A stretch of DNA of 6,916 nt from an uncultured Collinsella sp. (GTDB lineage: Bacteria > Actinomycetota > Coriobacteriia > Coriobacteriales > Coriobacteriaceae): positions 1-6,916 of the forward strand of contig CAUDCB010000102.1 of the NCBI GenBank assembly GCA_958447915.1, in the 5' to 3' direction. The position numbers and the translations under genes are program-made. The first letter of the stretch is position 1. Every line of letters begins with the position of its first letter. The notes beneath the pieces are model-generated. The model did no database searches. It saw only the letters and a program-made list of their open reading frames with translations, and was not told the DNA's origin. Positions 5,654-6,916 of the stretch are shown here, one piece after another.

Positions 5654-6598
5654 CTACTCCTCGCGGTCGAACTCTTCGTCGGCGCCGAGCACGCGACCGC
5701 TGTAATTGACGTGGTTGGTCACGGCTTCCATATCGCCGGTCTCGATAAAGCGGGCGACCATGCACTCGTAATCGACCAGCGCGCGGTCAAAGACCTCGGG
5801 GAAACTCTCGTTCGAGACCTCGTCAGTAAAGGGGTTCTTCCATGCCAAGTGGCCCAGGTTGCCGGTACGCTCGGGCAGCTCGGTCGTCACACGGTGCGCA
5901 AGGCCGTCGAGCAGCGAATAATCGTGCACCAAGCCCTCGAGCAGGGCAATCGCGCGCGTCTTGGCCGAACCGGCCGGCTCGATAGTGCGGTAGAGCAGCT
6001 GCATGTCGGCTACAGCGCCGGCGTACTCCCCCGCCGGGATGTCGATACCGTACACGCGTCCGGCAACATAGCTCATCAGCACGCCGGCAACGCGATTGAT
6101 GCGATCGGTGGTAACGATCTCGCCCGCCGGCGGATAATCCTCGACCGTTGCCCCATCGCGCTTGAGCTGCAGCATCAGCACGTCCAAGTCGCTTTCGAGC
6201 ACGGCGTGAACTTGACCGCCCGAAGCCTCGAGCTCGGGATCGGACTCGACAATGCCAAACTGCTGCTCGTAGACAAAGGGATGGGCATTGCGATCGAGCA
6301 CATAGTGCGAAAGCAGGCCCAGCGCAAACGCACGGCCCAGGTTGGCATCGCGCGGCAGCAGGTGCGACACGCCATCGCGCAGACACGAGAACTGACGCGA
6401 CATGCGCGAGCGATGCATGACCTGCGCCAGCAGCGTGCAGTCGGAAACGCGCGGCGTCAGGATGTGGAAGAAAAACGGGTCGGGACCCTGGTTGCCCAGG
6501 ATAAAAGCGATGTGTTCCTCGTCGGACGTGATGACGCCCTGCGGAAGACGGTCGATGCTTTCCTCGCCAAACAGATGATGCGTAATGAGCGCGGGCAT
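5654..6598 (-). CDS. Zinc-dependent phospholipase C-like protein (PF00882 type)
   Basis: A 314-residue protein whose N-terminal half (about 5-140) matches the zinc-dependent phospholipase C fold. Candidate zinc ligands are in family order: H7-H8 in ITHHLFG, D40 in GNQGPDPFFFH (35-45), H98, D102 and H106 in SHYVLDRNAHPF (97-108), and H131/E135 in QVHAVLESD (129-137). These correspond to the HxxxD and HxxxE ligands of Bacillus cereus phospholipase C. The C-terminal half (about 150-314) is alpha-helical, acidic and not recognised. Unlike secreted phospholipases there is no signal peptide, so it should be cytosolic and may act on another phosphoester; substrate is unknown. The ATG at 6598 is chosen because the THH motif follows at once, as in the family, and AAAGGA lies about six bases upstream; the longer frame to 6628 starts with a GTG just past the likely -10 box. 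No strong terminator follows: only a weak GGGC/GCCC hairpin near 5637-5653. Confidence 0.85.
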   Translation of the reverse strand: MPALITHHLFGEESIDRLPQGVITSDEEHIAFILGNQGPDPFFFHILTPRVSDCTLLAQVMHRSRMSRQFSCLRDGVSHLLPRDANLGRAFALGLLSHYVLDRNAHPFVYEQQFGIVESDPELEASGGQVHAVLESDLDVLMLQLKRDGATVEDYPPAGEIVTTDRINRVAGVLMSYVAGRVYGIDIPAGEYAGAVADMQLLYRTIEPAGSAKTRAIALLEGLVHDYSLLDGLAHRVTTELPERTGNLGHLAWKNPFTDEVSNESFPEVFDRALVDYECMVARFIETGDMEAVTNHVNYSGRVLGADEEFDREE

Positions 6599-6630
6599 AA
6601 TGATCCTTTCGATTTCATTCGATGTCACCC

Positions 6631-6657
6631 ATTATGCCCACCGCACGGTCATGCCAA
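6631..6657 (-). promoter_or_regulatory. Candidate promoter of the phospholipase-like gene
   Basis: On the minus strand TTGGCA (6657-6652) and CATAAT (6636-6631) each match five of six bases of the -35 and -10 consensus. The spacer is 15 bases, shorter than the ideal 17. Transcription would start near 6624, giving a leader of about 25 bases that contains the AAAGGA ribosome binding site. This is the best sigma-70-like promoter in the window. Confidence 0.5.
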
Positions 6658-6689
6658 ACCTGCGGCGGTAAACGATAACGCACCGACCC

Positions 6690-6916
6690 TTACGCTAGCC
6701 CCAAGTGCGATTTGACCTCGGCGGCGCGACGGCGTGAAACGGGCACCGTCGAGCCCACACGATCGAGCCTGAGCTCCATAAGACCCGTGGAACCGATCTC
6801 GACATTATGCACGTCTTCCAAATTGACCAGATAACTGCGGTGGACACGAATAAAACCCTCGGAGGCCAAGCGCCGCTCGAGCGAGGAAATCGACTCATTG
6901 ATCAGGTATGTTCCCT
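6690..6916 (-). CDS. LytTR-family response regulator, C-terminal part (cut by window edge)
   Basis: The last 74 codons of a gene that continues past the right edge. The frame has no start codon inside the window; it enters two bases from the edge and stops with TAA at 6692-6690. The translation contains FIRVHRSYLVNL and STVPVSRRRAAEVKSHLGLA, the same LytTR domain signatures seen in the full regulator at 803-1519 (FFRVHRRYIVNL, VPVSRRR). It is therefore the DNA-binding end of a second LytTR protein, most likely a response regulator, although the receiver domain is not visible. The following 91 bases show no T-tailed hairpin, so read-through into the phospholipase-like gene is possible. Confidence 0.85.
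   Translation of the reverse strand, partial: GTYLINESISSLERRLASEGFIRVHRSYLVNLEDVHNVEIGSTGLMELRLDRVGSTVPVSRRRAAEVKSHLGLA

Noticed and set aside
5606..6715. 369-codon plus-strand open frame opposite the phospholipase-like gene
   Set aside because: Shadow of a well-supported minus-strand gene; no domain, no ribosome binding site, and it extends into the neighbouring LytTR gene.
6695..6898. 67-codon minus-strand open frame near the right edge
   Set aside because: Wrong frame of the partial LytTR gene; the true frame stops at 6690 and carries LytTR signatures.

Overview
The window looks like a chromosomal segment of a moderately GC-rich, anaerobic gut-type actinobacterium. The best guess is Coriobacteriia, probably Collinsella or a close relative. 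This rests on gene content (LytTR two-component genes, a UMF1-type transporter, a cytosolic PF00882 zinc phospholipase-like protein), strong AGGAGG-type ribosome binding sites and overall base composition; no marker gene is present, so the taxon is inference. Every convincing gene lies on the minus strand, so transcription runs from high to low coordinates. No mobile element, CRISPR array, tRNA or rRNA was seen.

In transcription order from the right edge: (1) the 3' end of a LytTR-type response regulator, cut by the window edge (6690-6916); (2) a 314-residue PF00882-type zinc phospholipase C-like protein (5654-6598) with a recognisable promoter; (3) a 416-residue UMF1/Atg22-like major facilitator transporter (4302-5552); (4) a three-gene unit: a GT-A type glycosyltransferase (2932-4119), a LytS-type sensor histidine kinase (1592-2935) whose ATG overlaps the glycosyltransferase stop codon, and a LytTR response regulator (803-1519), closed by an intrinsic terminator at about 748-795; (5) a small YfcE/MJ0936-type metallophosphoesterase (244-711) closed by a terminator at 202-236; (6) a gene-free 243-base left end with several hairpins and a strong G-quadruplex-type motif on the minus strand.

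The most interesting part is the glycosyltransferase-kinase-regulator operon. Translational coupling ties a cytosolic sugar transferase to a LytS/LytR signalling pair. The kinase has only two membrane helices plus a GAF-like domain, not the five-helix LytS sensor. A strong terminator hairpin ends just before the glycosyltransferase ribosome binding site. A 24-codon leader ORF runs through that hairpin and stops four bases before the glycosyltransferase ATG, an arrangement that would fit attenuation. The neighbouring transporter is a reasonable but unproven target of the LytTR regulator, by analogy with E. coli BtsSR and YpdAB, which control transporter genes. The parts are individually familiar families; no wholly new system can be claimed from sequence alone.
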